The notes below the pieces were generated by a model. That model was not told where the DNA came from, made no database searches, and saw only the letters and a program-made list of their open reading frames with translations. Shown piece by piece: positions 42,521-51,723 of a DNA stretch of 64,000 nucleotides. The translations under genes were made by a program, and so were the position numbers. Source of the stretch: Candidatus Polarisedimenticola svalbardensis (GTDB lineage: Bacteria; Acidobacteriota; Polarisedimenticolia; Polarisedimenticolales; Polarisedimenticolaceae); the NCBI GenBank assembly GCA_014764515.1, contig JACXWD010000008.1, forward strand, positions 27,617 through 91,616, written 5' to 3'. Position 1 is the first letter of the stretch, and every line of letters begins with the position of its first letter.

Positions 42521-42999
42521 CGCGGCGCCCTTTCGAAGCGGGAGGTCAGAACGAACGATCCTCGAGGCTCACCGTCCCGCCGGAAAGAAACAGTCATCGT
42601 CCCGATCAGTGCATCTCCCTCCGGAGTCAGGCGGTATTCCTCCGCAACGTCGAACTCGAACCCGGGGTCGGAAGGAGACGCCAACGTGAACCGGGCCTCC
42701 ACCGTTCCGGCAGCCGGGTCCACGGTCCGTTCCTGGAGCGTCACGGCGGCAGGCCCATCCGGTCCGATCCAGACCGGCCAGCTCGCAGCCGGGTGGTCCC
42801 CGGCGCGGATCATCACCGCCGGGCCGCCGGCGCCCAGGTGGATCGACAACCGGACCGGCAGTTCGTCACCCAGGATGTTCCGGGCGCCCTTGCCGTAATG
42901 CTGCTCCACCAGCACCCAGTCCCCTTCCAGGGAGGCCGGCAGGCCGGCGCCGGTACAGAGAAGAAGTATAAGAATGAGCGAGACGATGGTTCCACGCAT
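42517..42999 (-). CDS. Exported hypothetical protein, 160 aa
   Basis: A signal peptide (RGTIVSLILILLLCTGAGLPA) precedes a single lipocalin-like beta domain: LEGDWVLVEQHYGKGA, DLPVRLSIHLGAGGPAVMIRAGD and DALIGTMTVSFRRDGEPRGSFVLTSRFERA. The pattern GxWxL at the beginning and a terminal strand fits small beta-barrel proteins, but I cannot name a family. It is probably periplasmic. The gene overlaps the SGNH hydrolase gene and shares a 54-base divergent intergenic region with the SDR gene. Confidence 0.72.
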   Translation of the reverse strand: MRGTIVSLILILLLCTGAGLPASLEGDWVLVEQHYGKGARNILGDELPVRLSIHLGAGGPAVMIRAGDHPAASWPVWIGPDGPAAVTLQERTVDPAAGTVEARFTLASPSDPGFEFDVAEEYRLTPEGDALIGTMTVSFRRDGEPRGSFVLTSRFERAPR

Positions 43000-43053
43000 G
43001 ATTCTTTTATACTCTTGTTACCGATCCTGAACCATTACAAATGGAGAACCTGC

Positions 43054-43830
43054 ATGGCAAACCTCAAGGAACAGGTCGTTTTCATCACCGGGGCCAGCTC
43101 CGGAATCGGCGCCGCGTGCGCCCATGCCTTCGCATCCGGGGGCGCCTCCCTGGTCCTGGCGGCCCGGCGCCTGGACCGTCTCCAGGCGATGGAAGCGGAT
43201 CTCCTCAAGGCCGGCGCAGGGGCGGTGCACGTTGCCGGACTGGACGTCCGTGACCAGCCGGCGGTGCAGTCGATGGTGGAACGGCTGCCGGAGCGTTTCC
43301 GTAACATCGATGTTCTCGTCAACAATGCCGGCCTCAGCCGGGGGCTGGACAAGCTCCACGAAGGCGAGCTCAACGACTGGGAAGAGATGATCGACACCAA
43401 CGTCAAAGGTCTCCTGTACGTGGATCGGGCGGTGGTGCCCGGAATGGTTGCTCGGGAAAGCGGGATGGTGATCCATATCGGGTCCATCGCCGGCAGCCAG
43501 GTCTATCCCGGGGGCAATGTGTACTGCGCCACCAAGCATGCCGTGCGCGCCCTCTCCCAGGGGCTGCGTATCGATCTGCTGGGGACCGGTGTGCGAGTGG
43601 TCTCCATCGATCCGGGGCTGGTGGATACCGAGTTCAGCCAGGTTCGCTATCACGGCGATACGCGGAAAGGGAAGATGACCTACCTGGGGATGACGCCCCT
43701 TGAAGCGGAGGACGTGGCCGAAGCCGTGCTGTTCGCAGCCACCCGGCCCGGCCGGGTGCAGGTGGCGGAAATGCTGCTATTGCCCACCGATCAGGCCGCA
43801 GCGGTGCATGTTCACCGCAGGAGGGGGTAA
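43054..43830 (+). CDS. Short-chain dehydrogenase/reductase (YdfG-like)
   Basis: ATG at 43054, seven bases after GGAG, gives 258 residues. Classical SDR motifs are complete: FITGASSGIGAACAHAFA (cofactor glycines), AARRLDRL (Arg suggesting NADP preference), LVNNAGLSRG, the catalytic Ser in IGSIAGSQVY and Tyr-x3-Lys in YCATKHAVRAL. SIDPGLVDTEFSQVRYHGD resembles the 3-hydroxy acid/serine dehydrogenase group typified by YdfG. It is a cytoplasmic NAD(P)H oxidoreductase. A TATACT -10-like box lies at 43008-43013. Confidence 0.92.
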   Translation: MANLKEQVVFITGASSGIGAACAHAFASGGASLVLAARRLDRLQAMEADLLKAGAGAVHVAGLDVRDQPAVQSMVERLPERFRNIDVLVNNAGLSRGLDKLHEGELNDWEEMIDTNVKGLLYVDRAVVPGMVARESGMVIHIGSIAGSQVYPGGNVYCATKHAVRALSQGLRIDLLGTGVRVVSIDPGLVDTEFSQVRYHGDTRKGKMTYLGMTPLEAEDVAEAVLFAATRPGRVQVAEMLLLPTDQAAAVHVHRRRG

Positions 43831-43884
43831 AAATCTGTAAACCAGCTTGCCCTGCACCTGCGGACCGGGGATATTAGGCTGACG

Positions 43885-45936
43885 ATGGGGGTGCAGACGG
43901 TGCGTTGTTCGATCCAACCTGGGCTGGCAGGACTGTTGGCGCTCCTGCTCTGCCTGCCGGTGGCGGCTCAGGAAGAAAGAGAGCCGAAGGAGTTGGGACT
44001 CCACACCCGCACCACCAGCCGGCTGTTCCAGGTCGATCTTTCCGTCAGCGGCGATCCGGACGTGATCCGGTCCCTGCAGCCGGCGGATTTCAAAATCAAA
44101 ATCGGCATCCACAAGCTGACCGATTTCATTCTGGACCGGGTGTGTGAATATCCCGAGGCCGCTATCGACGAGAGTACCGGCGAGCGGGTCGAGAGCGTGC
44201 CGGTCTCCCGTCCGGGATCGTACCTGTTCTACTTCGACCAGCCCCACCTGACGCAGGCCGGCCGGCACAACTCCCTGGTGCAGGCCCGGGAGCTGATCCC
44301 GATGCTGATACGGGACGGCAACCAGGCGATGATCGTCTCCAATGCCGACCGCCTGGTCACCCTCACCGGTTTCACCAGCGACCACGGCGAGCTGCTGGCG
44401 GCGCTGGACGTGCTGGAAAACGATCCGACCCAGCTCAGCACCTGGGCCACCATGGAATCGATGCGCATGGATTCCATCATTACCGCCATGAACGATATCG
44501 ATACGGTGGAGCACGCAGCCGCCGTGGCGCGACAGCACCAGCGGGAGGACCGGCAGATCACCGAGAGGAACTTCCACCGGCTGGAAGCGACCCTCCCCAG
44601 GCTGGCCGGCCTGCCGCCGCCCAAGGTTGTGATCTACTTCGCCGATACCCTGCGGTACAACGCCGGCGAGCTCTACCTTGGATTCTTTTCGCCGGAGGTC
44701 ATCGCCGTAGTTTCCACCCTGTCCAACATGCGGACCGACGCGCTGACCGCAAGATTAGGCTTCGACCGGGTGGTGCAACAGGCATCGGCCAACAGCATCA
44801 GGTTCTACCCGATTCACGCCGAGGGTTTGACTTTCGAAGTTCAGCGCCTGGGCCTTACCGGCCTGGGCCTGAGCAAGTCCGGAGACATACCGACGGTGAC
44901 ATCCGATCGCAGCCGTATGGCCCAGGACACCCTGGCTTCACTGGCGGTGGAAACCGGCGGCTCGCACTTCATCAACGGGCCGTCATCCCGGGTCATCGCC
45001 GACAGGATCCGGGCCGACCTGAACTGCCTGCTGATCGTCAGTTTCGACCCGGCGCCCTATTCCATGGACAAACCCCATCGCCTGCTGGTCAAGCTCAAGC
45101 GCAAAGGGGCGAAACTGCACTCCCGTGGCCAGGTTCTGTTCCAGAGTGAATCCAAGAAACTGACCGACAGGCTTCTGGCGGCGTTCACGGCGCCGGGCTC
45201 CGACGATCCCCAGATCTCCGTGATCGAGTCGCTGATCCCCCTGGACTACGAGGGTGGCGAATTCAAGGCGCTTCTGCAGGTTGCGGTCTCCGGCGTGCCG
45301 GTGCCCGGGGCACGCTGGGATGTAGGCGCCTCGGTGGTGGACAGCCATTCGGGTGTGATCGACGCCTCGGGGCAGATGACCGTCTCCGCCCCGGGAGCGC
45401 CTGTCATTTTTGAGCAGGAAATGTCCTTGAGCCCAGGTCCGTTCCAGATCGTGTCGGTGGCCCATGAACACGTCACAGGTCTGGTGGCGTCCAGCGAAGG
45501 CGGTACCGACTGGCCGAAGCCGGACCCGGATCATCCCAGCATGGGGCCGATCGCCCTGGTCCAACCTGTTGAAGCGGTGTTCGTCCGTGACGGCAACGTC
45601 CGGGGGCAAGGCTCACTCGCCCTTGGGGACGACAGGCCGGCGCTCACCGATCGCCCCACCGCCCTGGTCGGTCTGGTATGCACCGGCAAAGGCAAGAACC
45701 GTTGGGACAACACCAGGGTGGAACGGCGATTGATCGGCGACGCCGCGGTGTCGTTCCCGGACCTCATGCCGGAATCCAGCCGGGATCGATGCATCCAGGT
45801 CCGGGACGTCATACCGGCGTACACCCTTGTGGAAGGAAGTTTTCGCTACGAGATCGAACTCTATCGGGATGACGAGAAACTGACCGGGTCGTCCCGGATA
45901 TTCAATGCGACCAAGCCGGAGGAGACCGGAGAATGA
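43885..45936 (+). CDS. Exported VWFA-related domain protein (first of tandem pair)
   Basis: 683 residues with a signal peptide (GLAGLLALLLCLPVAAQ). It has the layout of the acidobacterial VWFA-related family: an N-terminal strand pair (FQVDLSVSGDPDVIRSLQPADFKIKIGIHKL), a VWA-like domain starting YLFYFDQPHLTQAGRHNSLVQARELIPMLI, VIYFADTLRYN, and GLSKSGD...TLASLAVETGGSHFINGPSS. The first MIDAS segment reads FDQPHLT instead of DxSxS, so metal binding may be lost. The C-terminal half is beta-rich. It overlaps its paralogue by four bases and is similar to it over the whole length. Confidence 0.82.
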   Translation: MGVQTVRCSIQPGLAGLLALLLCLPVAAQEEREPKELGLHTRTTSRLFQVDLSVSGDPDVIRSLQPADFKIKIGIHKLTDFILDRVCEYPEAAIDESTGERVESVPVSRPGSYLFYFDQPHLTQAGRHNSLVQARELIPMLIRDGNQAMIVSNADRLVTLTGFTSDHGELLAALDVLENDPTQLSTWATMESMRMDSIITAMNDIDTVEHAAAVARQHQREDRQITERNFHRLEATLPRLAGLPPPKVVIYFADTLRYNAGELYLGFFSPEVIAVVSTLSNMRTDALTARLGFDRVVQQASANSIRFYPIHAEGLTFEVQRLGLTGLGLSKSGDIPTVTSDRSRMAQDTLASLAVETGGSHFINGPSSRVIADRIRADLNCLLIVSFDPAPYSMDKPHRLLVKLKRKGAKLHSRGQVLFQSESKKLTDRLLAAFTAPGSDDPQISVIESLIPLDYEGGEFKALLQVAVSGVPVPGARWDVGASVVDSHSGVIDASGQMTVSAPGAPVIFEQEMSLSPGPFQIVSVAHEHVTGLVASSEGGTDWPKPDPDHPSMGPIALVQPVEAVFVRDGNVRGQGSLALGDDRPALTDRPTALVGLVCTGKGKNRWDNTRVERRLIGDAAVSFPDLMPESSRDRCIQVRDVIPAYTLVEGSFRYEIELYRDDEKLTGSSRIFNATKPEETGE

Positions 45937-47987
45937 ACGGAACGAGGATATTGGGCATGCTGCTGGCGCTGGCAGTACCGATCCCGATCGCCATGCCGGC
46001 CCAGGACGAGAAGCCCCGGTCTATCGACATGCTGGAGCGAACCGGCAGCAGGCTGGCCCAGCTGGACGTCAGCGTCACAGGCCCCAAAGGGTTCGTGGAC
46101 GACCTCACCGCCGCCGACTTCGAGCTGCGGGTTGGAGGCAAATTCATCGATTCCTTCATCGTGGACCGGGTGTGCGGCGACTCCCCGGTCGCGACCCCGA
46201 CTCTGGATTCCACGGAAACAGGCGATACGCCGCCGATCCCGATATCTAGGCGATCGATGGCGACCTACATCTTCTTCTTCGACCAACCCCACCTGACCCA
46301 GGCCGGAAGGCAGGAGTCCATTGACCTGGCCCACGAACTGATCCCCGATCTGATGGACGGCAACGCCCAGGCAATGATCGTCTCCGGCGCCCGGAAACTC
46401 GAGGTGATCCAGGAGATGACGTCGGACCCGGTGGAGCTGGCCGCCGGCCTGGACCGGCTGCAGCGCAACAGGAACCAGTGGTCCACCTGGGCGGTGGAAG
46501 AGGACAAGCGGATCCAGGAACTGCTGTACGCCCTCTGGGAGGAGAAGAATACCGATCATGCCATCAGCATCGCCCGACTCCACCAGCGTGCCGAGATCTG
46601 GGAGGCGGAGAAGTCGCTGCACCGGGTGAACATGGTTATGGGACGCCTGGCGGAAATGGACCCGCCAAAGGCGTTCCTGTACTTCGCCGACACCATGCGC
46701 AAAAATCCGGGCGAGCATTATCTGACCTATTTCGGCAACAGGATGCTCCGGGATCAGAACTTCGCCGGAAGCTCCCTGTCCACCAGCGCCATGATGGCCG
46801 GCAACGCCATGGACCGGATTATCAACAGCGCCTCCGCCCTTGGGATCCGGTTCTACACGGTGCAGGGTGAAGGGCTGGTTTCCGAATCGATGGTCACCGC
46901 CTGGTCCGGATCACAGGCCGACGCCGGGCGGCCCAACCTGGTCCGGGTTCGGGACGCCCAGGACACCCTGGTCGGGCTTGCCCGGGAGACCGGCGGCGCC
47001 TGGTTCCTGAACGGGGTGCGGGCCGAGAAGATCGTGAGCCGGATCCACGACGACCTTTCATGCCTTTACCTGGTCAGTTTCCCGCCAGGTGACTTTCCGG
47101 AAGACACCCCGTTGCCGGTAAGGCTGACAACGTCGCGGAAGAAGGTCCGGATTCAGACCCGGGGAAGACTGGTGATCCAGAGTGAATCGGCCCGGCGCAC
47201 CGCCCGGCTCCTTTCCACCTTCGCCACGGCGCCTGCCGGAGCCGCCGACCTCCGCATCTCCGGTGTGGTGGTGCCTACCGGCTATGAAAACGGCCTGTTC
47301 TCGGCACTGGTGCAGGTCACCGTCCCCGGTTCCCGTGTCCGCGGCGCCACCTGGGACCTGGGCGCCTCCCTGGTCACTGAGGAAAAGGTCCGTGACGACG
47401 CCTCCGGCCGCCTGCTGGCGGCCACGCCCGGCATCCGGGTGGTGTTCGAGGAGGAGATGAAATTCCCGCCGGGGCCTTTCGAACTGGTGGCGGTGGGACA
47501 CGAGATCACCACCGACCAGGTCGTCTCCCGAAAACTGGAGGGCAACTGGCCGAACCCGAACAAGCTGCCGGTAACCTTGAGCCCGATCGTGGTGCTGCAG
47601 CCGGAAATCGCCGCGTTCCTGAGGAACGGCATTCTGCGGGAAGATGGCCCCCTCGGTTACCGGGAGCAGGAACCGGTGGATACTACACGCCCCACCGCCA
47701 TGGTCGGCCTGGTCTGTCGTTCCAAAAACAACCGCAACGACCTCACCGTCCTGCGCACTCTCAGCGGAGACACGGAAGCCGAGTTTCCTCCCCTGCAGTT
47801 CGACGCCGGAGGCGATCGCTGCGTGCAGTACCGGGACATGGTGCCGCCGGATCTGATGACCGACGGCGAATTCAGATTCCTGGTCACCGTGCTGGAAAAG
47901 GGAGAGATCATCGCCACCACCGAGAGGACCTTTGCCGCCGTGGGTAACGGAACCGAAGTTTCGGAGCGCCGCAGCGATGAGCCGTAA
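45933..47987 (+). CDS. Exported VWFA-related domain protein (second of tandem pair)
   Basis: 684 residues with a signal peptide (GMLLALAVPIPIAMPAQ). Its order of blocks is the same as in the preceding gene: LAQLDVSVTGPKGFVDDLTAADFELRVGGKFIDSFIVDRVC, YIFFFDQPHLTQAGRQESIDLAHELIPDLM, FLYFADTMRKNPGEHY and TLVGLARETGGAWFLNGVRAEKIVSRIHDDLSCLYLVSF. The two genes clearly arose by tandem duplication. The product is probably periplasmic or secreted. It overlaps the DUF255 gene by 11 bases. Confidence 0.82.
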   Translation: MNGTRILGMLLALAVPIPIAMPAQDEKPRSIDMLERTGSRLAQLDVSVTGPKGFVDDLTAADFELRVGGKFIDSFIVDRVCGDSPVATPTLDSTETGDTPPIPISRRSMATYIFFFDQPHLTQAGRQESIDLAHELIPDLMDGNAQAMIVSGARKLEVIQEMTSDPVELAAGLDRLQRNRNQWSTWAVEEDKRIQELLYALWEEKNTDHAISIARLHQRAEIWEAEKSLHRVNMVMGRLAEMDPPKAFLYFADTMRKNPGEHYLTYFGNRMLRDQNFAGSSLSTSAMMAGNAMDRIINSASALGIRFYTVQGEGLVSESMVTAWSGSQADAGRPNLVRVRDAQDTLVGLARETGGAWFLNGVRAEKIVSRIHDDLSCLYLVSFPPGDFPEDTPLPVRLTTSRKKVRIQTRGRLVIQSESARRTARLLSTFATAPAGAADLRISGVVVPTGYENGLFSALVQVTVPGSRVRGATWDLGASLVTEEKVRDDASGRLLAATPGIRVVFEEEMKFPPGPFELVAVGHEITTDQVVSRKLEGNWPNPNKLPVTLSPIVVLQPEIAAFLRNGILREDGPLGYREQEPVDTTRPTAMVGLVCRSKNNRNDLTVLRTLSGDTEAEFPPLQFDAGGDRCVQYRDMVPPDLMTDGEFRFLVTVLEKGEIIATTERTFAAVGNGTEVSERRSDEP

Positions 47988-49815
47988 GCCGAACCATCTC
48001 CTGGGCCAGACCAGCCCCTACCTCATCCAGCACCTCTACAACCCGGTGGACTGGAGGCCCTGGGGAAAGGAAGCCCTGGACGAAGCCCGGGAAAGGGACC
48101 TGCCGATCTTCCTGTCCATCGGGTATGCCGCATGCCACTGGTGCCACGTCATGGAACGGGAATCGTTCGAAGATGAGCAGGTGGCGGAGTTCATGAACAG
48201 CCATTTCATCCCGGTGAAGGTGGATCGGGAGGAGCGGCCGGACCTGGACGAGATCTACATGAATGCGGTGCAGGTCATGACCCGCCAGGGAGGCTGGCCG
48301 CTGAACGTGTTCCTCATGCCGGATCAGCGGCCGTTCTTCGGCGGAACCTACTACCCGCCTGCCTCAGGCTACGGCCGGCCCGGTTTCCTGGACCTGCTGG
48401 TGCGGGTCCACGACACCTGGGACAAGCGCCGGAACCAGGTGGAGGAGGCGGCAGGCGGACTCACGGAGCAACTCCGTGCGATTTCCGCCGGGATCCATGC
48501 CGGCGACCTGGAAGCCCCGGCCCTGGACGAAGCCGCCACCGCTGCAGCCGATCGGATCACCGCCAGTTTCGATACCGTGAACGGCGGGTTCACCCACGCA
48601 CCCAAGTTCCCGCCGGACACCCAGCTGGCGTTCCTCCTCCGGCAGTACCGGCGAACCGGCCAGGACATTCTGTGGGAGATGGTGGACCGCACCCTGACCC
48701 GGATGGCCCTGGGCGGGATGTACGATCAGGTCGGCGGAGGATTCGCCCGCTACAGCGTGGACGAACGCTGGCTGGTCCCCCACTTCGAGAAGATGCTGTA
48801 CAACCAGGCGCTGCTGGCGCCGGTCTACTGCGACGCCTGGCATGTGGACAACCGGCCGCTGTTCCGCAGGACGGTATGCGACACCCTGGACTTCGTCCGC
48901 CGGGAACTGACCCACGAGGAGGGCGGCGCGTACTCGTCCCTGGACGCCGACAGCGAAGGGGTTGAGGGCAGGTTCTACGTCTGGAAGCCGGAACAGGTCG
49001 TGGAGATACTGGGCAAAGAGGACGGCACGCTTTTCAACGACACCTACGACATCACCGCCGGGGGCAACTTCGAAGGCGACAGCATCCCCAACCTCCTCCA
49101 CGGGGAACCGGACGGGGCGATCCAGGAAAAGCTGGCGACGCAGAGAGCCCGGCTCCTGGCTGCACGGGAAACCCGCGTCCGCCCGGGAACCGACGACAAG
49201 ATCCTGACCGCATGGAACGGGCTGATGATCACCGGCTTCACCGCCGGGTACCAGGCGTTCGGCCGCAGCGAAGACCTGGAGTCGGCACGAAGCTGCGCCG
49301 ATTTCATCCTGGCCAACCTCCTCCAGGAGGGCCGCCTGCTGGCTTCGTGGCGGGAAGGGAGCGCAGCCCATCCGGCGTACCTGGACGATTACGCCTTCCT
49401 GGCTCGGGGTCTCCTGGACCTGTTTGAGGCCGGAGGCGGCGACCGCTACCTGGACGCGGCCGGGGAACTGGGCCAGGTGCTGCTGGACCGCTTCGAGGAC
49501 AAGGAACGTGGAGGCTGGTACTTCATCGCCGACGATCACGAAGACCTTCTGGTTCGCAACCGCTCCGGCCTGGACGGCGCCCTGCCGTCAGGAGCAGGAG
49601 TGGCCACCGAAACACTGGTGCTGCTGGCGGCACGACTCAACCTCGACCGCTATCGGGAAGCAGCGCTTCGCGCCCTCTCATCTTATGCCGGCGAACTTCA
49701 CCGGGCGCCTAACGGATGCTCCTCGTTGCTGGCGGCACTGGACTACCTGGAAACCGGTGTCCCGGAACGCCGGGTCTGCCGCGACGGTGTCTGCTGGGTG
49801 GACCGGAAGTCATGA
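47977..49815 (+). CDS. DUF255 thioredoxin-fold protein (YyaL/SSP411-like)
   Basis: ATG at 47977 (MSRKPNHLLGQTSPYL) lies inside the 3' end of the VWFA paralogue; 612 residues. The DUF255 domain is clear: SPYLIQHLYNPVDWRPWGKEALDEARERDLPIFLSIGYAACHWCHVMERESFEDEQVAEFMN, with the CxxC active site ACHWCHVM. It is followed by an (alpha/alpha)6-like domain (LTRMALGGMYDQVGGGFARYSVDERWLVPHFEKMLYNQALL) and VRPGTDDKILTAWNGLMITGF. Family members are widespread and their biochemical role is not settled. No signal peptide is seen, so it is cytoplasmic. It overlaps the acylphosphatase gene (ATGA). Confidence 0.9.
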   Translation: MSRKPNHLLGQTSPYLIQHLYNPVDWRPWGKEALDEARERDLPIFLSIGYAACHWCHVMERESFEDEQVAEFMNSHFIPVKVDREERPDLDEIYMNAVQVMTRQGGWPLNVFLMPDQRPFFGGTYYPPASGYGRPGFLDLLVRVHDTWDKRRNQVEEAAGGLTEQLRAISAGIHAGDLEAPALDEAATAAADRITASFDTVNGGFTHAPKFPPDTQLAFLLRQYRRTGQDILWEMVDRTLTRMALGGMYDQVGGGFARYSVDERWLVPHFEKMLYNQALLAPVYCDAWHVDNRPLFRRTVCDTLDFVRRELTHEEGGAYSSLDADSEGVEGRFYVWKPEQVVEILGKEDGTLFNDTYDITAGGNFEGDSIPNLLHGEPDGAIQEKLATQRARLLAARETRVRPGTDDKILTAWNGLMITGFTAGYQAFGRSEDLESARSCADFILANLLQEGRLLASWREGSAAHPAYLDDYAFLARGLLDLFEAGGGDRYLDAAGELGQVLLDRFEDKERGGWYFIADDHEDLLVRNRSGLDGALPSGAGVATETLVLLAARLNLDRYREAALRALSSYAGELHRAPNGCSSLLAALDYLETGVPERRVCRDGVCWVDRKS

Positions 49816-50087
49816 TCGTTGGGAAGCGTCTCGTAGTCAGCGGCCGGGTGCAGGGAGTCGGCTTCCGGTACTTCGTCCTTCAGGCGGCGGAGCCGCTGGG
49901 GATCACCGGATTCGTCCGCAATCTCCGGGACGGTACGGTTGAGATTGTTGCCGAGGGTAGCCCGATAGGCGTCCGGGCACTGGCCATGGATGTTCTCGCC
50001 GGTCCCCGCCACGGCCGCGTGGACGAAGTCGACAAGACGGACATCCCGGTCACCGGACAGTACGCCGGCTTCGAAATCCGCTACTGA
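49812..50087 (+). CDS. acyP: Acylphosphatase
   Basis: ATG at 49812 overlaps the stop of the DUF255 gene and gives 91 residues, the standard size. The phosphate-binding loop and catalytic residues are seen in VSGRVQGVGFRYFV (Arg of GFR) and GFVRNLRDGTVEIVAEG (Asn). The enzyme hydrolyses acyl phosphates such as 1,3-bisphosphoglycerate and carbamoyl phosphate in the cytoplasm. It is the last gene of the four-gene VWFA-VWFA-DUF255-acyP operon. Confidence 0.95.
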   Translation: MIVGKRLVVSGRVQGVGFRYFVLQAAEPLGITGFVRNLRDGTVEIVAEGSPIGVRALAMDVLAGPRHGRVDEVDKTDIPVTGQYAGFEIRY

Positions 50088-50089
50088 TC

Positions 50090-50129
50090 CTGAGAGGAGG
50101 GGATGGTTACGCCCCTCCCCACTCCTCAG
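50090..50129. terminator. Convergent hairpin between acyP and HD-GYP genes
   Basis: GGAGGGG (50096-50102) pairs with CCCCTCC (50112-50118), and the outer arms CTGAG/CTCAG (50090-50094 and 50125-50129) pair as well. It lies between two convergent stops, so it can act on both strands. There is no U tract, so termination by this hairpin alone is uncertain. Confidence 0.5.
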
Positions 50130-51205
50130 TAACCGACACTCGACAGCGGTATGCAGGTCCTGCGAGGCTGGAGGACGTCGCTGAGGGCGTCCACGCTGTC
50201 GGCGTCGAACATGTGGCCCCGGCCCTGCTTGAGGTACTCCAAAGCGTCTTCCGGTGAAATCTGGGCCCGGACCTGGGACCGGGTCATGGCGTCGTAGTTC
50301 TCAGCCACCGCCAGAACCCGGGAAGTCACCGGAACGCTGCGGCCGGACTTGCCGTAATAGCCGGTGCCATCAGGGCGTTCGTGATGGTAGAGGATGGTGC
50401 GAACAACCTCTTCGTCCCGATCCAGGGCACGCATCAGGGCAGCACCTTTCTGGGGATGGGTCCGCATCAGCCGCATCTGGTCCTCTTCCAGCGGCCCTTC
50501 TTTCTTGAGAAGTTCCATCGGGATTCCGACCTTGCCGATATCGTGGAGCATGGCCGCCCTGAGGAGTGAATTGGCCTGGTCCCGGGGAAGCCTCAACCCT
50601 TCGGCGATCATGTTGCAGAACATGGTCACCCGTTCGGCGTGACCCGGCTCCATCCCATCCCGGCGGTCGGCCCAGTCCGCCACCCTGGCGGCCACTTCGG
50701 CATAGGGGCCCAGCGGCTTGGTGTATCGAGGGACCCGGGAGCCAAGCACCGCGGTGAGCTGGCGGCCGAGCCTTTTGAAGGTACCTGTCCGTTCGCTGCC
50801 GTCGTCTTCTTCAGCCTCCGAAAGCTGTTCCACGCCACTGCGCCGGATGACTTTCCGCACACGGATCAGGGCGTCGGCCCGGGCCAGGAGTTCCTCCCGC
50901 ATGAACGGGCTCGTGATCTGGTCTATCAGGCGGTCCGGTTCGAACTGTTCCTGAAAAAGATCGGCCTCGTTCTGAACGAACAACAGCGGCGCCGGGAACC
51001 CTCGAGGTTTCCTGCCCCCGGCTTCAAGCATGCGGTCACACTCCGATACCGCCGCGATCACCAGGTCGGGAAGAATCTCCCGTTCGGCATCCAACCATCC
51101 TTCGACAATACGGGCCCAGGCGACCTCGTGGCCGTCTTCCTTCATCAGGGACCGGATCCCGGAGGCTCGCTCCCGGTTGGGTCCTACCAGCAGTATCTTG
51201 GCCAC
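50126..51205 (-). CDS. HD-GYP domain protein with degenerate receiver domain
   Basis: GTG at 51205 (V-AKILLVGPNRERASG) has GGAGGAGG five bases upstream; 359 residues. The N-terminal ~110 residues have a receiver fold, but the phospho-acceptor region reads LPDLVIAAVSECD, with no Asp after the beta-3 strand, so it is probably a pseudo-receiver. The HD-GYP domain follows: LHDIGKVGIPMELLKKEGPL, MRTHPQKGAALM and HHERPDGTGYYGKSG, where the final GYP is GYY. The family hydrolyses cyclic di-GMP in the cytoplasm. It lies close to an FHA-GAF-PP2C gene, another signalling protein. Confidence 0.88.
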   Translation of the reverse strand: MAKILLVGPNRERASGIRSLMKEDGHEVAWARIVEGWLDAEREILPDLVIAAVSECDRMLEAGGRKPRGFPAPLLFVQNEADLFQEQFEPDRLIDQITSPFMREELLARADALIRVRKVIRRSGVEQLSEAEEDDGSERTGTFKRLGRQLTAVLGSRVPRYTKPLGPYAEVAARVADWADRRDGMEPGHAERVTMFCNMIAEGLRLPRDQANSLLRAAMLHDIGKVGIPMELLKKEGPLEEDQMRLMRTHPQKGAALMRALDRDEEVVRTILYHHERPDGTGYYGKSGRSVPVTSRVLAVAENYDAMTRSQVRAQISPEDALEYLKQGRGHMFDADSVDALSDVLQPRRTCIPLSSVGY

Positions 51206-51280
51206 ATGAACCTCCTCCATTCCAATATAGGCCGGAATACCCGGAAGTCACGCTGGTGGAGGGACAGATCGCAGGGCTGG

Positions 51281-51715
51281 TTACAGATCCGTAACCCCGG
51301 ATGTAAATCGACGCCAGGCACGCCATCCGGAGCAGGATGCGATGAACAAACCGAAGCCGGCGGCAATGTAGACGAACCCGATGAGCGAGACCGGGAGCCC
51401 GGATCTCCTCACCACCATTCCGAGGATCATGAAGAAACCGGCAATCCCCCAGGAAGACAGGGAGAATGAGGCGCCGATCCATGACGTCGCCGGTCCGGAC
51501 TCGATCCGGGATGCGTTCTCCCTGGCTATCTTCGCCAGGAGGAAACGGCCCTTGAGCGCACCCAGGATCAGGCCCGCCAGAACGGCCGCTACGCCAGGTT
51601 TCCACCCGGAGGCAACGGCGAACCTCCCGCCGGCGATCAGCAGGCCAAGGCCGACCAGGGTCCAGACCAGCGCCGCCACCAGGAGGCGGGACGACCGGCT
51701 GGCCCCTTGCAACAT
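51281..51715 (-). CDS. Membrane protein, 144 aa
   Basis: Four hydrophobic segments are visible (LLVAALVWTLVGLGLLIAGG, GVAAVLAGLILGALKG, WGIAGFFMILGMVV, SLIGFVYIAAGFGLFIASC). The middle loop (RFLLAKIARENASRIESGP) is charged. No family is recognised. It follows the FHA-GAF-PP2C gene by eight bases on the same strand, so it is probably co-transcribed with it. Confidence 0.78.
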   Translation of the reverse strand: MLQGASRSSRLLVAALVWTLVGLGLLIAGGRFAVASGWKPGVAAVLAGLILGALKGRFLLAKIARENASRIESGPATSWIGASFSLSSWGIAGFFMILGMVVRRSGLPVSLIGFVYIAAGFGLFIASCSGWRAWRRFTSGVTDL

Positions 51716-51723
51716 GACCGGCT

